38,006 nt of DNA from Planctomycetota bacterium (lineage in GTDB: Bacteria > Planctomycetota > JACOTG01 > JAJDCM01), in assembly GCA_029260825.1 (NCBI GenBank), contig JAJDCM010000086.1, positions 1-38,006 of the forward strand, written 5' to 3'. Below are positions 17,068 to 25,630 of this stretch, piece after piece (the stretch's first letter is position 1; each line of letters begins with the position of its first letter). The position numbers and the translations under genes were made by a program. The notes below the pieces were generated by a model, which saw nothing but the letters and a program-made list of their open reading frames with translations, was not told the DNA's origin and ran no database searches.

Positions 17068-18447
17068 GTGATGGATTCTGTTTTGATCGTCGATCCAGTA
17101 CTGCCTCACCTCCAAAGAGCGCTCGATGCCAACTCGATGAAGAGCTGCTTTCAAGCTCTCTTTGATCGTGTCTACCGGAGAGCGAATCTGACCGTGTTGG
17201 ATTGTGTGGTAGAACTCGCTCGTTACCGTCCGGAAAAGAGATGTAGGGTCCTTTATCGGCTGCGATTCCGAGACGGATCGGGAGCGCGTTTTGAGCAGTT
17301 GTTCTCGGGAATTCTCTATCCTTTGCATCGGGCACAAGCTCAGCGGGAGAAATCGGAGAAGGCGGCTCAGGAAACCGAGACTTTCTTTCAGTCGGTTCTC
17401 TTCTGGCCGGAGCTCTGCATGGTGCTCTGGACTTTTCCCTTTGATCGTTCCATGAAGCATCTTCCTTTGGTGGGCTCTGAAGAGCTCATCAAAGAGACGG
17501 TCGAAGAGAATCTTGACGCTCTCAATCTGAGAAAAGGAAGTGTCTGCACTTCAGCTCAGATTTCTCAGGTGAAGTACACTCCGGGTCAGAGATGCGTTTA
17601 CGGGGTCCGAGTAGAAATCCGCGACGGATCTTCGCTGTTCTATCGTGATTACTTCTTGAAGACCTATGTGGACGGCCGAAGTCGTGATGTCTATGACGCC
17701 CTTCGAGGAGTCGATGATTCCTGGTATCAAGGAGAAGGAGGCCTTGAGATTCCAAAAACCGTTCTTCATCAGGACTCTCTCAACTGTTACTGGCAGGAAG
17801 CGTGGCAAGGGGAATCTTACTCCAAGTACTACGAAAAACAGAATTGGGATGCAGAGATTCCGCGAATCGCCCGGGCCCTTTCGGCTCTTCACCAGGCTCC
17901 GTTTCAGCAGATCGGTCATGATGATGATCTTGGCTGGGTGGGGCAAAGGGCAATGGAGGGCGCGGAAGAGCTGAACGTCTATTCATCCTCCTGCTCGTCC
18001 CGGATCGATGAACTTGCCCGAAGGATTGTGGAATCCTATTCTCGAGCCATGCCTGATGATGGACTCCCCACGGCCCCCATTCACGGAGCATTTCGCATGA
18101 GCCAGCTTCTTGGGCAGGGCGACCGGATTGCCATCACCGACTTTGATGGGCTCACGCTGGGAGATCCTCACCAGGATGTGGCGGAGTTCATGGTTTCTCT
18201 TCTTATTCAACATTCCCGCCGGGGTTTGTCGATCCGGGAGATGATGGGAAAGGGCCGCCTCTTCAAGGAGCATTATCAGGAGCAAGTTCCCTGGAAGTTG
18301 AATTCTAGACGGCTTTCCTGGCTGGCTGCGTCACTCCTGCTGAGAAAGGTTGGAGGAGCATTCAAGGGGGTTCAGCAGAGCGGAATGCGAGGAGTGGACG
18401 AGACTCTAGACCTCGTCGAGCATCAGCTGAAATCCTGCGAGGCCTAG
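17068..18447 (+). CDS. APH-fold kinase-like protein with duplicated N-lobe segment and degenerate catalytic loop
   Basis: This 459-residue protein belongs to the aminoglycoside/choline kinase-like (APH) superfamily by its C-terminal half: IHGAFRMSQ (339-347) then ITDFDGLTLGDPHQDVAEF (356-374). The Brenner-type loop normally reads HGDxxxxN; here the catalytic Asp is Ala341 and the Asn is Gln346, while the metal Asp of DFD (358 or 360) remains. Two similar N-lobe segments occur in tandem: 47-84 (ARYRPEKRCRVLYRLRFRDGS) and 166-202 (VKYTPGQRCVYGVRVEIRDGS), both Y-x-P-x-x-RC followed by RDGS. This suggests an N-lobe duplication and a possible pseudokinase. No signal peptide. GTG 17068 has GAGGG 9 nt upstream; ATG 17071 is also possible. 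It is convergent with the glycan operon, which has its own APH-like kinase. Confidence 0.75.
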   Translation: MMDSVLIVDPVLPHLQRALDANSMKSCFQALFDRVYRRANLTVLDCVVELARYRPEKRCRVLYRLRFRDGSGARFEQLFSGILYPLHRAQAQREKSEKAAQETETFFQSVLFWPELCMVLWTFPFDRSMKHLPLVGSEELIKETVEENLDALNLRKGSVCTSAQISQVKYTPGQRCVYGVRVEIRDGSSLFYRDYFLKTYVDGRSRDVYDALRGVDDSWYQGEGGLEIPKTVLHQDSLNCYWQEAWQGESYSKYYEKQNWDAEIPRIARALSALHQAPFQQIGHDDDLGWVGQRAMEGAEELNVYSSSCSSRIDELARRIVESYSRAMPDDGLPTAPIHGAFRMSQLLGQGDRIAITDFDGLTLGDPHQDVAEFMVSLLIQHSRRGLSIREMMGKGRLFKEHYQEQVPWKLNSRRLSWLAASLLLRKVGGAFKGVQQSGMRGVDETLDLVEHQLKSCEA

Positions 18448-18460
18448 ACAATATGGGGTG

Positions 18461-18480
18461 TTATGCGGGGCCACGCATAA
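18461..18480. terminator. Hairpin between convergent genes
   Basis: TTATGCG and CGCATAA form a perfect 7-bp stem around GGGCCA, 13 nt after the plus-strand kinase-like gene and 25 nt beyond the end of the minus operon. No T-run follows on either strand, so it may help to end transcription both ways but is not a classical intrinsic terminator. A second palindrome, TCAGATTTCTGA, follows at 18485. Confidence 0.4.
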
Positions 18481-18505
18481 GGCCTCAGATTTCTGAATCA
18501 CACCA

Positions 18506-19726
18506 CTAGCGCGAGCCGATTTCAGCACCCATGGACGACTCGGTCTTCATGCCGTGTCGTGCGAAAGCCGTGTCATACACATCCACCCACTCGGAAAGCT
18601 CTCGCTCAGGAGTCATGCCAAGGACTGTCTTCTGTGCGTTCATCGAGATCTTTTCCCGAAGTGCTGGATTCTGAATCAGTCTCAGAATGGAGGTTGCGAT
18701 TTCATCCGAGGAACCTGGCTGCACGAGGAGTCCGTTCACCTCGTGCTCGATAATTTCCGGGATAGCTCCGGCTCGACTGGCCACGATTGGCTTTCCGCCC
18801 GCCATGGCCTCAAGCATCGAAAGAGGGCAGCCCTCGGAGAAGAGTGATGGGAAGACGAGGATGTCAAAGAGGTTGATGTAGCCGGGCATCTCATCCGGAG
18901 GGCGCTTTCCCGTCGTCACGACCTTGTCGAGCAAGTCATACCGAGCAAGATCCTCCCGGTGAGCCTTTCCCCCTTCGTGATCGAAGTCGTCCCCCACGAG
19001 CAGGAGAGTGAAGTCGATCTCTTTTCGCAGGCTTTGAAGAGCCTTCATGAGGTAGACGATCCCTTTTTTGTATCGAAAGAGGCCACAGGTTCCGATGACG
19101 ACTCCCCTGAGATTCAGGTCCACCGGAGGGGCAGGGGAGGGATCGATTCGGCGGAGCGAATTGAGGATCGTTCTCCATTTTCCTTGAAGAGAAACGACGC
19201 TTCGATCGGCCACTGTCGCCAGGCTTGTGGCTACCGATGTGACAAAGGTTGCATTCTCAAGAGCGGATCGAATGAAGCCGAGTCGAAGCGGATCAAAGAT
19301 GTACTTTCCAACATCATTCCCGCGGATCGAGGCCACATCGGGAATACCGTGCTTTCTTGCCACCATCCCTGCAATATACGCAGCAGGAAAGAGGAAGAAA
19401 CCGTGGAGGATATCGAACTGATGAAGACTGTGGATTGCGTCAAGAGCGTCAAACATCTCCCGGTTCGACCGAGTCAAGGAAGCTGTTTCGGACGTGTCCT
19501 TGTTGTGCCAGATTTGAACTCGATGGACCCAGGCATTATCTTCCTGGGTGGTCTTGATGGCTTCGTCGAAGGGAGTTCGAAAAGGTGTCTTGGTGAAGAC
19601 GACCACATGCATGGAATAGCCGTGTCGGCCTAGCATCGTGACCAGCCGGTGAGCCGAGTGTCCGACCCCGCCAATCGTGGGAGGGTACTGGCCGGTTACC
19701 AGACAGATTTTCTTGTTGTTGTTCAT
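18506..19726 (-). CDS. Glycosyltransferase family 4
   Basis: This is a GT-B fold glycosyltransferase of GT4 type, 406 residues from ATG 19726. The N-terminal domain starts KICLVTGQYPPTIGGVGHSAHRLVTML; the C-terminal domain carries VVIGTCGLFRYKKGIVYLMKAL and the donor-binding FSEGCPLSMLEAMAGGKPIVAS followed by GAIPEIIEHEVNGLLVQPG, the usual E-x7-E-type region. It transfers a sugar from an activated donor to an acceptor at the cytoplasmic membrane face; the sugar cannot be read. An in-frame start at 19819 exists, but 19726 is chosen because it overlaps the upstream stop as ATGA and the fold begins there. It is the last gene of the seven-gene operon. Confidence 0.9.
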   Translation of the reverse strand: MNNNKKICLVTGQYPPTIGGVGHSAHRLVTMLGRHGYSMHVVVFTKTPFRTPFDEAIKTTQEDNAWVHRVQIWHNKDTSETASLTRSNREMFDALDAIHSLHQFDILHGFFLFPAAYIAGMVARKHGIPDVASIRGNDVGKYIFDPLRLGFIRSALENATFVTSVATSLATVADRSVVSLQGKWRTILNSLRRIDPSPAPPVDLNLRGVVIGTCGLFRYKKGIVYLMKALQSLRKEIDFTLLLVGDDFDHEGGKAHREDLARYDLLDKVVTTGKRPPDEMPGYINLFDILVFPSLFSEGCPLSMLEAMAGGKPIVASRAGAIPEIIEHEVNGLLVQPGSSDEIATSILRLIQNPALREKISMNAQKTVLGMTPERELSEWVDVYDTAFARHGMKTESSMGAEIGSR

Positions 19727-21009
19727 GGAAGGAAGCAGGTCTCTTGATTTCTGAGACGTGTAGCGATTTCTACCACGGTCTCGGCGTTTCGTTGCCAGGT
19801 GAATCGATTCGCTGACCACCTCCGAGATCTTTGCCCCAGTCTTCTCGCCAGGTCGGGATCCGTCACCAGATTCTCCAGGGCGTTTCTCAGCTCATCGACA
19901 TTTCCAGGCTCGAACAAGAGGGCTGTATCGGGAGAGATCATCTCCTCAATCTGTCCGATTCGACCGGCCACGACCGGTTTACCCATGGCCATGTATTCGA
20001 AGATCTTGATCGGAGAGAAGTAGAAGTTCTCGTGGGGGATGTAGGGGGCAACCGTGACATCCATCGCCGCAACGTAGTCTGGAACTCTGTGGTGGTCAAT
20101 ATTGCCGGTGAAGGTCACGGCGTCTTCAAGATTCCAGGCTCTGGATTGTCCTTTCAGAGACTCTCGCATCGGGCCTTCTCCCACGAAGAGAAGGTGGGTT
20201 TCCGGATGGGAGAGATGAAGGATTCGAAAGGCACGAAGGAGGGTCTCCGTACCGTGCCAGGGCTTCAGGCTTCCCACGAAACCGCACACCCATTTGTTTC
20301 TCAGGCCAAGATCGACCCGTTTGTTTGCGGGGACGTGGTCATTGAACCGGGTCGGGTCGATTCCGTTGGGGACCACGGTAATCTTTTCTTCGGGGACGCC
20401 ACAGGATGCGATGAACTTCTTCAGGGGAGTTGAAACCGCAAGTACACTGTCGGCTGCTCGAAAGATCTTCTTTTCCGTTTCACGAGCGAGTTCTTTCATC
20501 TCGAGACCGCGCATTCTCTCCTGTTCCTCGGCAAGAGGTGCGTTCACTTCAAGAATCAACGGGACGCCCAGCTTCTCTTTGAGGTTGACGCCAGCGGTAC
20601 CAAAGAGGGAATAGCGCTCGTAGATGAAGTCTACTTCCCGAGCCTGGATGGAGTTGTATGCGCGTTCGAACAGGGTGACGTTGTACAGGAGATTACGGAG
20701 TTCTTGACGGATACGGGTGCTGGTGCCGAGCAGGCTTTCCGCTTCTCCAACCGCGGCGAGGAGATTTGACGAGGCCCCGGGGGAGATCGGATGAAGAGAG
20801 ATCGATCCACCCTGCGAAGTCCCAAGAAATGGCCAGGTGGTCTTCGATGTTTTCTCCGAACCTTCCTTGACCGTTAGCGCGGGAGAGTACAGGTCGATCG
20901 AGTGTCCATTTTTCGCCAGGGCGTTGATCATTTCCCGGACGTGAACCGAGGCTCCTTTGTACCCGAAGGCGGGCACGCCGAAATCGGCACTGATGTATGC
21001 GATGTTCAT
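19723..21009 (-). CDS. Glycosyltransferase family 4
   Basis: This is a second GT4 enzyme, 428 residues from ATG 21009. The N-domain reads MNIAYISADFGVPAFGYKGASVHVREMINALAK. The C-domain has KWVCGFVGSLKPWHGTETLLRAF, VGEGPMRESL and KIFEYMAMGKPVVAGRIGQIEEMI, the nucleotide-sugar binding block of GT4. The ATG overlaps the upstream ABC transporter stop as ATGA with GAGGA 6 nt upstream; TTG 21015 is a less likely start. It also overlaps the next GT4 gene by 4 nt. It probably adds one sugar of the product exported by the ABC pair. It is not close enough to its operon neighbour to call a recent duplication by eye. Confidence 0.9.
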   Translation of the reverse strand: MNIAYISADFGVPAFGYKGASVHVREMINALAKNGHSIDLYSPALTVKEGSEKTSKTTWPFLGTSQGGSISLHPISPGASSNLLAAVGEAESLLGTSTRIRQELRNLLYNVTLFERAYNSIQAREVDFIYERYSLFGTAGVNLKEKLGVPLILEVNAPLAEEQERMRGLEMKELARETEKKIFRAADSVLAVSTPLKKFIASCGVPEEKITVVPNGIDPTRFNDHVPANKRVDLGLRNKWVCGFVGSLKPWHGTETLLRAFRILHLSHPETHLLFVGEGPMRESLKGQSRAWNLEDAVTFTGNIDHHRVPDYVAAMDVTVAPYIPHENFYFSPIKIFEYMAMGKPVVAGRIGQIEEMISPDTALLFEPGNVDELRNALENLVTDPDLARRLGQRSRRWSANRFTWQRNAETVVEIATRLRNQETCFLP

Positions 21010-22811
21010 GAGCAATCCTCGGTGTGGAGTTCGCGGTATTCACGGCTCGTTTCTTTTACGTCTACGCGGGGACCGTTTGCGATGAGCCTGCCTTCCGCGA
21101 GAAGAAGCACCCGATCCGCTTTCGAAATACTCGAAGAACGGTGGGCAATGATGAAGGTGGTCCTTCCTCGTGTAAGTTGTTCGGTTGCAATCTGGATCCT
21201 GGACGCTGTGGATTCGTCAAGGGCGTCTGCGGGTTCATCAAGAATGATGAGCGGAGCATTGCGCACGAGTGCTCGAGCAAGACCAAGCCGTCTACCCTGT
21301 CCGCCAGAGAGAGTTCTTCCTGATTCTCCGACTTGAGTTTCATAGCCTTCCGGAAGCCGGGTGATGAACTCATGAGCCTGAGCCAGCTTGGCGGCTTGAA
21401 TTACCTGTTGAAGGGAAGCTCCGGGTTGACCCCAGGCGATGTTTTCAAAGATTGTTCCGGGAAGATATGGGGAGTCCTGAAGAAGGATACTCATCTGGGC
21501 CCGAAGACTTTCTCGGGTGAAGCTGCGAATGTCTTGGCCGTCAAAGAGGATCTGTCCTTGCCAGGGATCATGAAGCCTCATGAGAAGCGAGGCAAGGGTG
21601 GACTTTCCCGCGCCGCTTTGCCCCAGGAGGGCGACCGTGGCACCTGCGGGGATGGTGAACGTGATGTTTCGAAGGACGGGGGCTCCCTCTTCGTATCCGA
21701 AAGTGACGTTCCGAAAGGTAACCTCTCCCTGTAGGGTTGGAGCGGAAACGGCCTTGGGATGATCTTGCATGATAGACCTGGACTCGAGGATGTCGAGAAC
21801 TCGGTTTGCGGAAACCAGGCCTTTCTCCAGATCCAGGATAATATGAGCTATTTTCTTGATCGGGCGATGAAGTCTGCCCAGATACGTCACGAAAAGAACA
21901 AGGATGCCCGGGCGTATTGCCTCTCCCATCGCGAGCAGTCCGCCAAAGTAGAGGACGGAAGCGGTTCCCACGGCGAGAAGGATTTCGACGGTTCGCTTGG
22001 ACCCCTTATACAACCGGCTTCCTGCGATGTCGGATGCAAGACTGAGCCGGTTTTCTGACTCGAATCGTTTTGCCTGGGACTCTTCTCGGCCGTAGGCCTG
22101 GACCAGTGTCATGGCGGTCAAGCTCTCCAGCACGAGGGCGCTTACGTCACTCTCTTTTTCCTTTTTTCTTCGGGCTAGCTTTCGGACTCTTTTTCCGACC
22201 TGGAACTGGAGCATGTAGAGGATCGGAAGGAGCGCGAACGCAATCAAGGCAAGACGCCACTCAAGAACGAGCATCAGGCCAAGATGTGCTGTCATGCTGA
22301 TCAGGCGATAGAGGAACTGATGTGGAACCTCGATGAAGATTCCCTTCAGTGCACTGACATCGCTGGTGAGACGGTAGACAAGATCGCCAGATCGGCTTGA
22401 ACCATGAAAAGAAGGGGAGAGCCGTTGCAAGCGTTCATAGACGCTTGTTCGGATCTCGGACGCGAATCGCTCACCTGCGCGGAGAAACCAGATCCTTTTG
22501 AGGGAACTCAGAGCATGATCGAGAATGCGAAGAGAGAAGAAGGCCAGGACCAGGATTCCGAGGAGGAGGGTAGGATCGCCACCGGACCATTTCGAAACGA
22601 CCCCGAACTCGCCGGGCATCGGCAGATGGAGGACGACGGAATCGAGAATCAGGGTGAGAGGCCAGGGCGTGGCCAGAGTCAAAAGCGAACCGACCAGGAT
22701 GCAAAGTAGGCCGGCGGATAGGGCTTTCCACTGGTCTCCGTAGTAGGGAGCGAACGCGCGAATGATGCGGCCCAGGCTTCGTCGTTGAGGAGTTTCTGGG
22801 TTTGTAATCAC
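21006..22811 (-). CDS. ABC half-transporter (exporter type), permease-ATPase
   Basis: This is a 601-residue exporter-type half-transporter: a six-helix membrane domain in about residues 20-330, then an ATPase. Walker A is LLGQSGAGKST (near 403), Q-loop MSILLQDSP, signature TLSGGQGRRLGLARAL, Walker B LIILDEPADALD with the catalytic Glu, and the switch His in FIIAHRSS. All are intact, so it should hydrolyse ATP. The start is GTG 22811, overlapping the upstream transporter stop as GTGA. With its neighbour it probably forms a heterodimer like MsbA/PglK-type flippases or drug/lipid exporters. The cargo is inferred from neighbouring glycosyltransferases to be a glycolipid or lipid-linked glycan. 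No peptidase domain is present at the N-terminus. Confidence 0.9.
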   Translation of the reverse strand: MITNPETPQRRSLGRIIRAFAPYYGDQWKALSAGLLCILVGSLLTLATPWPLTLILDSVVLHLPMPGEFGVVSKWSGGDPTLLLGILVLAFFSLRILDHALSSLKRIWFLRAGERFASEIRTSVYERLQRLSPSFHGSSRSGDLVYRLTSDVSALKGIFIEVPHQFLYRLISMTAHLGLMLVLEWRLALIAFALLPILYMLQFQVGKRVRKLARRKKEKESDVSALVLESLTAMTLVQAYGREESQAKRFESENRLSLASDIAGSRLYKGSKRTVEILLAVGTASVLYFGGLLAMGEAIRPGILVLFVTYLGRLHRPIKKIAHIILDLEKGLVSANRVLDILESRSIMQDHPKAVSAPTLQGEVTFRNVTFGYEEGAPVLRNITFTIPAGATVALLGQSGAGKSTLASLLMRLHDPWQGQILFDGQDIRSFTRESLRAQMSILLQDSPYLPGTIFENIAWGQPGASLQQVIQAAKLAQAHEFITRLPEGYETQVGESGRTLSGGQGRRLGLARALVRNAPLIILDEPADALDESTASRIQIATEQLTRGRTTFIIAHRSSSISKADRVLLLAEGRLIANGPRVDVKETSREYRELHTEDCS

Positions 22812-24631
22812 TGGTTTTGAGTCGTTATCCGTTCCGGAGTGTGGAAGCTCCGGTATTCTGCGTTTTGTTCGAACAATTGCAGGTGGGAGCCGTGACAGTA
22901 GGCCTGGTCCTTCTGGAGAAAGAGGACCGAACTTGCAAGAGCAAGGGTCGATGGCTGATGGCCGATGATGATTCCGGATTTTCCCGAAAGAAGCTCTGCA
23001 AGAGCCCGATGGACCTTGCGCTCAACGGTGGCGTCGAGGCCTCTTCCTGGCTCGTCAAGAAGGACGATTGGGGTGTTGCGAATGATCGCTCGCGCAATAT
23101 TGATTCGCTGCCGTTCTCCACCGGACCGATTCGTGCCTCCTTCCTCGATCATGCTGTTGTATTGCTCCTTCATGGAAAGAATGAACTCATGGGCCTGGGC
23201 TCTTGTCGACGCGGTGACAATTTCTTCTTCGGTTGCGTCGGTCGATCCGAATTTGATGTTCTCCTTCACGGACTGGTGAAAGAGGGGAGCGTTCTGGAGT
23301 AGGATGGTCATCCGGGAGCGGAGAGATGTTCGCGAGTAATGTCGAATATCTCGATCGTCGATGAGAATGCTCCCTTCGTCAGGATCTTGCAGGCGGAGGA
23401 GAAGGCTGATCAGGGTCGACTTTCCCACCCCGCTTTTTCCGACGAGAGCCATTGTCTCTCCGGGCTCAAGAACGAAGGAAAGATCTTTGAGGATGGGGTG
23501 ACCGTCATCGTAAGAGAACCCGACTTCTTTGAATTCGATTTTCCCCCGAAAAAGGGGAGCTTCGACGGCGGCCGGATCGTCTTGAACCGACATCTCGTGA
23601 TCCAGAACTTGTGTCAGTCGCTTTCCCGATTCGAGGGGGCGGAGTAAGGTCAATGAAGTTCCCGCCAACTTCTCCATCGCAGCAAAGATCTCTCTCAGGT
23701 AGGCAAGGAATAGCACCAACGTGCCGGGGCTGATCCGTTCGGACAAGGCAAAGCTGCCGCCGAGATAGAGAATGCCAGCGGTGCTCAGGCTTGTGAGGGC
23801 TCCGCTGGCAAAAGAGTGGGAGCTCTGGAGTCGATGGCTGCAGATTTTCGAGTTGAGGCTCTCCTCGTTTTCTCGGGTATACCGATCGAATTCGTTTTTC
23901 TCCTGTCCATAAGCCTGAGTCATGACCATGGTGGACATGCTCTGGGCCAGGGTTGCCGTCAACCGGCGTTGATGCTTCTTCATCGTCTTGACGACACGGG
24001 AAAGGCGGGTCTGAAAGGAGCTGGTGAGGATGTAGAACGGAACGAGAAGGACGAAGGCAACCAGGCTGAGTTGCCAGTTCACCAGGAGAAGTAGGGAGCA
24101 ATACACAACGACAATGCCGAGGGATTCGACGATGTCGTAGGGTGTGCTGATCAAGAGCTTCTTGAGGGATTTTGTGTCCTCCGTAGCGAGATGGAGCAGT
24201 CTTCCTGATCTGGCAGTACAGTGAAACGAAAGAGAGAGTTTTTGCAGGTGGGAGAAGAATCGTTCCCGGATCTCGGCCACCATGCGATCTCCGGTGATCG
24301 AGACCAGGAAAGCGTTCAGGTAGGAGAGCACTCCCCCCAGGGCGGAAAATAGGACGAGGAGTAGGGCCAGCGATAGAAGAAGGAATTCCTGTCTATCTGC
24401 GAAGAGAGGGTTCAGCGTTTCCAGAGAGTCGGGGAGGGGGTTGCCCGGAATCACATGATCCAAAATGAGTTTGAGCGGCCACGGAAGTAGCGAGGCGACG
24501 CAGATGCTGAGAAGCAGCGTGAATCCGGCGAGAAGAAGAGGCCTCTTGTGATTTGAGTAGTGTTTCCCGAAGGTGCAAAAGACCCGAGTCAAATCAGTAA
24601 GAATCGCTCTTTTTCCTGGGATCGATTTCAC
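22808..24631 (-). CDS. ABC half-transporter (exporter type), permease-ATPase
   Basis: This is the partner half-transporter, 607 residues from GTG 24631. The GTG overlaps the upstream kinase stop as GTGA and has GGGGAG 5 nt before it. An in-frame start at 24748 would add 39 residues in a basic, non-family sequence and is rejected. The membrane domain is followed by an ATPase with Walker A LVGKSGVGKST (near 403), Q-loop MTILLQNAP, a signature written RSGGERQR rather than LSGGQ, Walker B IVLLDEPGRGLD with Glu, and switch His in IIIGHQPS. The altered signature hints at functional asymmetry in a heterodimer, but the catalytic Glu and His are present. It is co-translated with its partner by a 4-nt overlap. 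Confidence 0.9.
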   Translation of the reverse strand: MKSIPGKRAILTDLTRVFCTFGKHYSNHKRPLLLAGFTLLLSICVASLLPWPLKLILDHVIPGNPLPDSLETLNPLFADRQEFLLLSLALLLVLFSALGGVLSYLNAFLVSITGDRMVAEIRERFFSHLQKLSLSFHCTARSGRLLHLATEDTKSLKKLLISTPYDIVESLGIVVVYCSLLLLVNWQLSLVAFVLLVPFYILTSSFQTRLSRVVKTMKKHQRRLTATLAQSMSTMVMTQAYGQEKNEFDRYTRENEESLNSKICSHRLQSSHSFASGALTSLSTAGILYLGGSFALSERISPGTLVLFLAYLREIFAAMEKLAGTSLTLLRPLESGKRLTQVLDHEMSVQDDPAAVEAPLFRGKIEFKEVGFSYDDGHPILKDLSFVLEPGETMALVGKSGVGKSTLISLLLRLQDPDEGSILIDDRDIRHYSRTSLRSRMTILLQNAPLFHQSVKENIKFGSTDATEEEIVTASTRAQAHEFILSMKEQYNSMIEEGGTNRSGGERQRINIARAIIRNTPIVLLDEPGRGLDATVERKVHRALAELLSGKSGIIIGHQPSTLALASSVLFLQKDQAYCHGSHLQLFEQNAEYRSFHTPERITTQNQ

Positions 24632-25629
24632 AGGGTCTCCCCGAGTCGGTTGTTTTCGAGGCGATCGATGCAGGCAAGGGCGTTCTTCATCATTTCGTTC
24701 ACCCGATCCTTCCAGCCGACCTTGCTTGTTCTTTGCTTCTTGCAGCATCGACGCAGATACGAGAGGGCTTCATAGAGAGGGATTCTTTGAGCGATGTCCG
24801 GGTCCATCTCCTGGAAGTACTCTTGATAGAAGCCTTCGATGTAGGCGGGACGTTCCTGTTCTGGAAGCTTCTTGAGCTTTCCTCTCAGAGAGATGATGAC
24901 GTTTCCAAGGTCCAACGCCGGATCCCCCAGACCCAGACCGTCGAGGTCGAGAAGCCAGGATCGATTGTCATGAAGATGAACTTGACCGAGATGGAAGTCT
25001 CCGTGAACCGGAGCCAGGGGAACATGGCTGAAGGATTCGCTGATGCAGCGAGTCGAATCCAGTAAGTAGTCCACTTTCTTTTGAATCGAGGGGTATGCGG
25101 CTGTCAAGACCTGAGGTGCGGGGTGGCACCGGAGGATGTGGTCTTCAAACTTCCAGTGTCTTGGTGGCGTGATGGAAGCGGAATGAAGCTTTCCCAGGGT
25201 TCGGGCGAGTTGTCGCACGAGTTTCATCGTCGGCTGGGTCTTGAGAAGGAGACCGGCTTGTCTTCCCGGTACTTCGGTTTGCACGAGCATGGAGAGCCCA
25301 GGGAGGTAGGCGAGTGGTTCGGGTATGCTCAGCCCATCCGGTGCGCATTCTCCGAATCCTCCCTTCCATAGCTTTTTCATGTTGGCGTGTACCTCTTCAC
25401 CTTTTTTGCCTTTGAAGATTTTTCCAATGACATGAAAAGGGAGATGGCACTCCTGGTTGTGATCGTGGATCGTCATCCTGTAGGCGATGACGCAGCGGCT
25501 CTTTCGCTGTCTCAAAACCTCGATGTTCAACGTCCCGACAAGACTCCAATCGGCCACTCTCGTGCTGATCAGAGGCTCGAGGATGCCGAGCATCACTTGA
25601 TCATTCAGTGCTAGACGAAGGGGTAACAT
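24628..25629 (-). CDS. APH-superfamily small-molecule kinase
   Basis: This 333-residue protein is an APH-fold phosphotransferase. HGDFHLGQ (209-216) carries the catalytic Asp211, with Gln in place of the usual Asn, and DLDGLGLGDPALDLGNV (228-244) carries the metal-binding Asp. The N-lobe has a Lys candidate in IGKIFKGKKGEE (70-77), and QRKSRCVIAYRM resembles the repeated segment of the other APH-like gene at 17068. The start is ATG 25629, 1 nt past the stop of the upstream glycosyltransferase; an in-frame open stretch to 26091 is only the shadow of that gene. No signal peptide. Substrate is unknown; from position between glycosyltransferases and transporters, a sugar, lipid or intermediate of the same glycan is plausible. 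Confidence 0.85.
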   Translation of the reverse strand: MLPLRLALNDQVMLGILEPLISTRVADWSLVGTLNIEVLRQRKSRCVIAYRMTIHDHNQECHLPFHVIGKIFKGKKGEEVHANMKKLWKGGFGECAPDGLSIPEPLAYLPGLSMLVQTEVPGRQAGLLLKTQPTMKLVRQLARTLGKLHSASITPPRHWKFEDHILRCHPAPQVLTAAYPSIQKKVDYLLDSTRCISESFSHVPLAPVHGDFHLGQVHLHDNRSWLLDLDGLGLGDPALDLGNVIISLRGKLKKLPEQERPAYIEGFYQEYFQEMDPDIAQRIPLYEALSYLRRCCKKQRTSKVGWKDRVNEMMKNALACIDRLENNRLGETL

Positions 25630-25630
25630 G

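Noticed and set aside
24632..24748. Longer start for the first ABC half-transporter
   Set aside because: The added 39 residues are basic and unlike the family, while GTG 24631 has GGGGAG and a GTGA overlap with the kinase stop.
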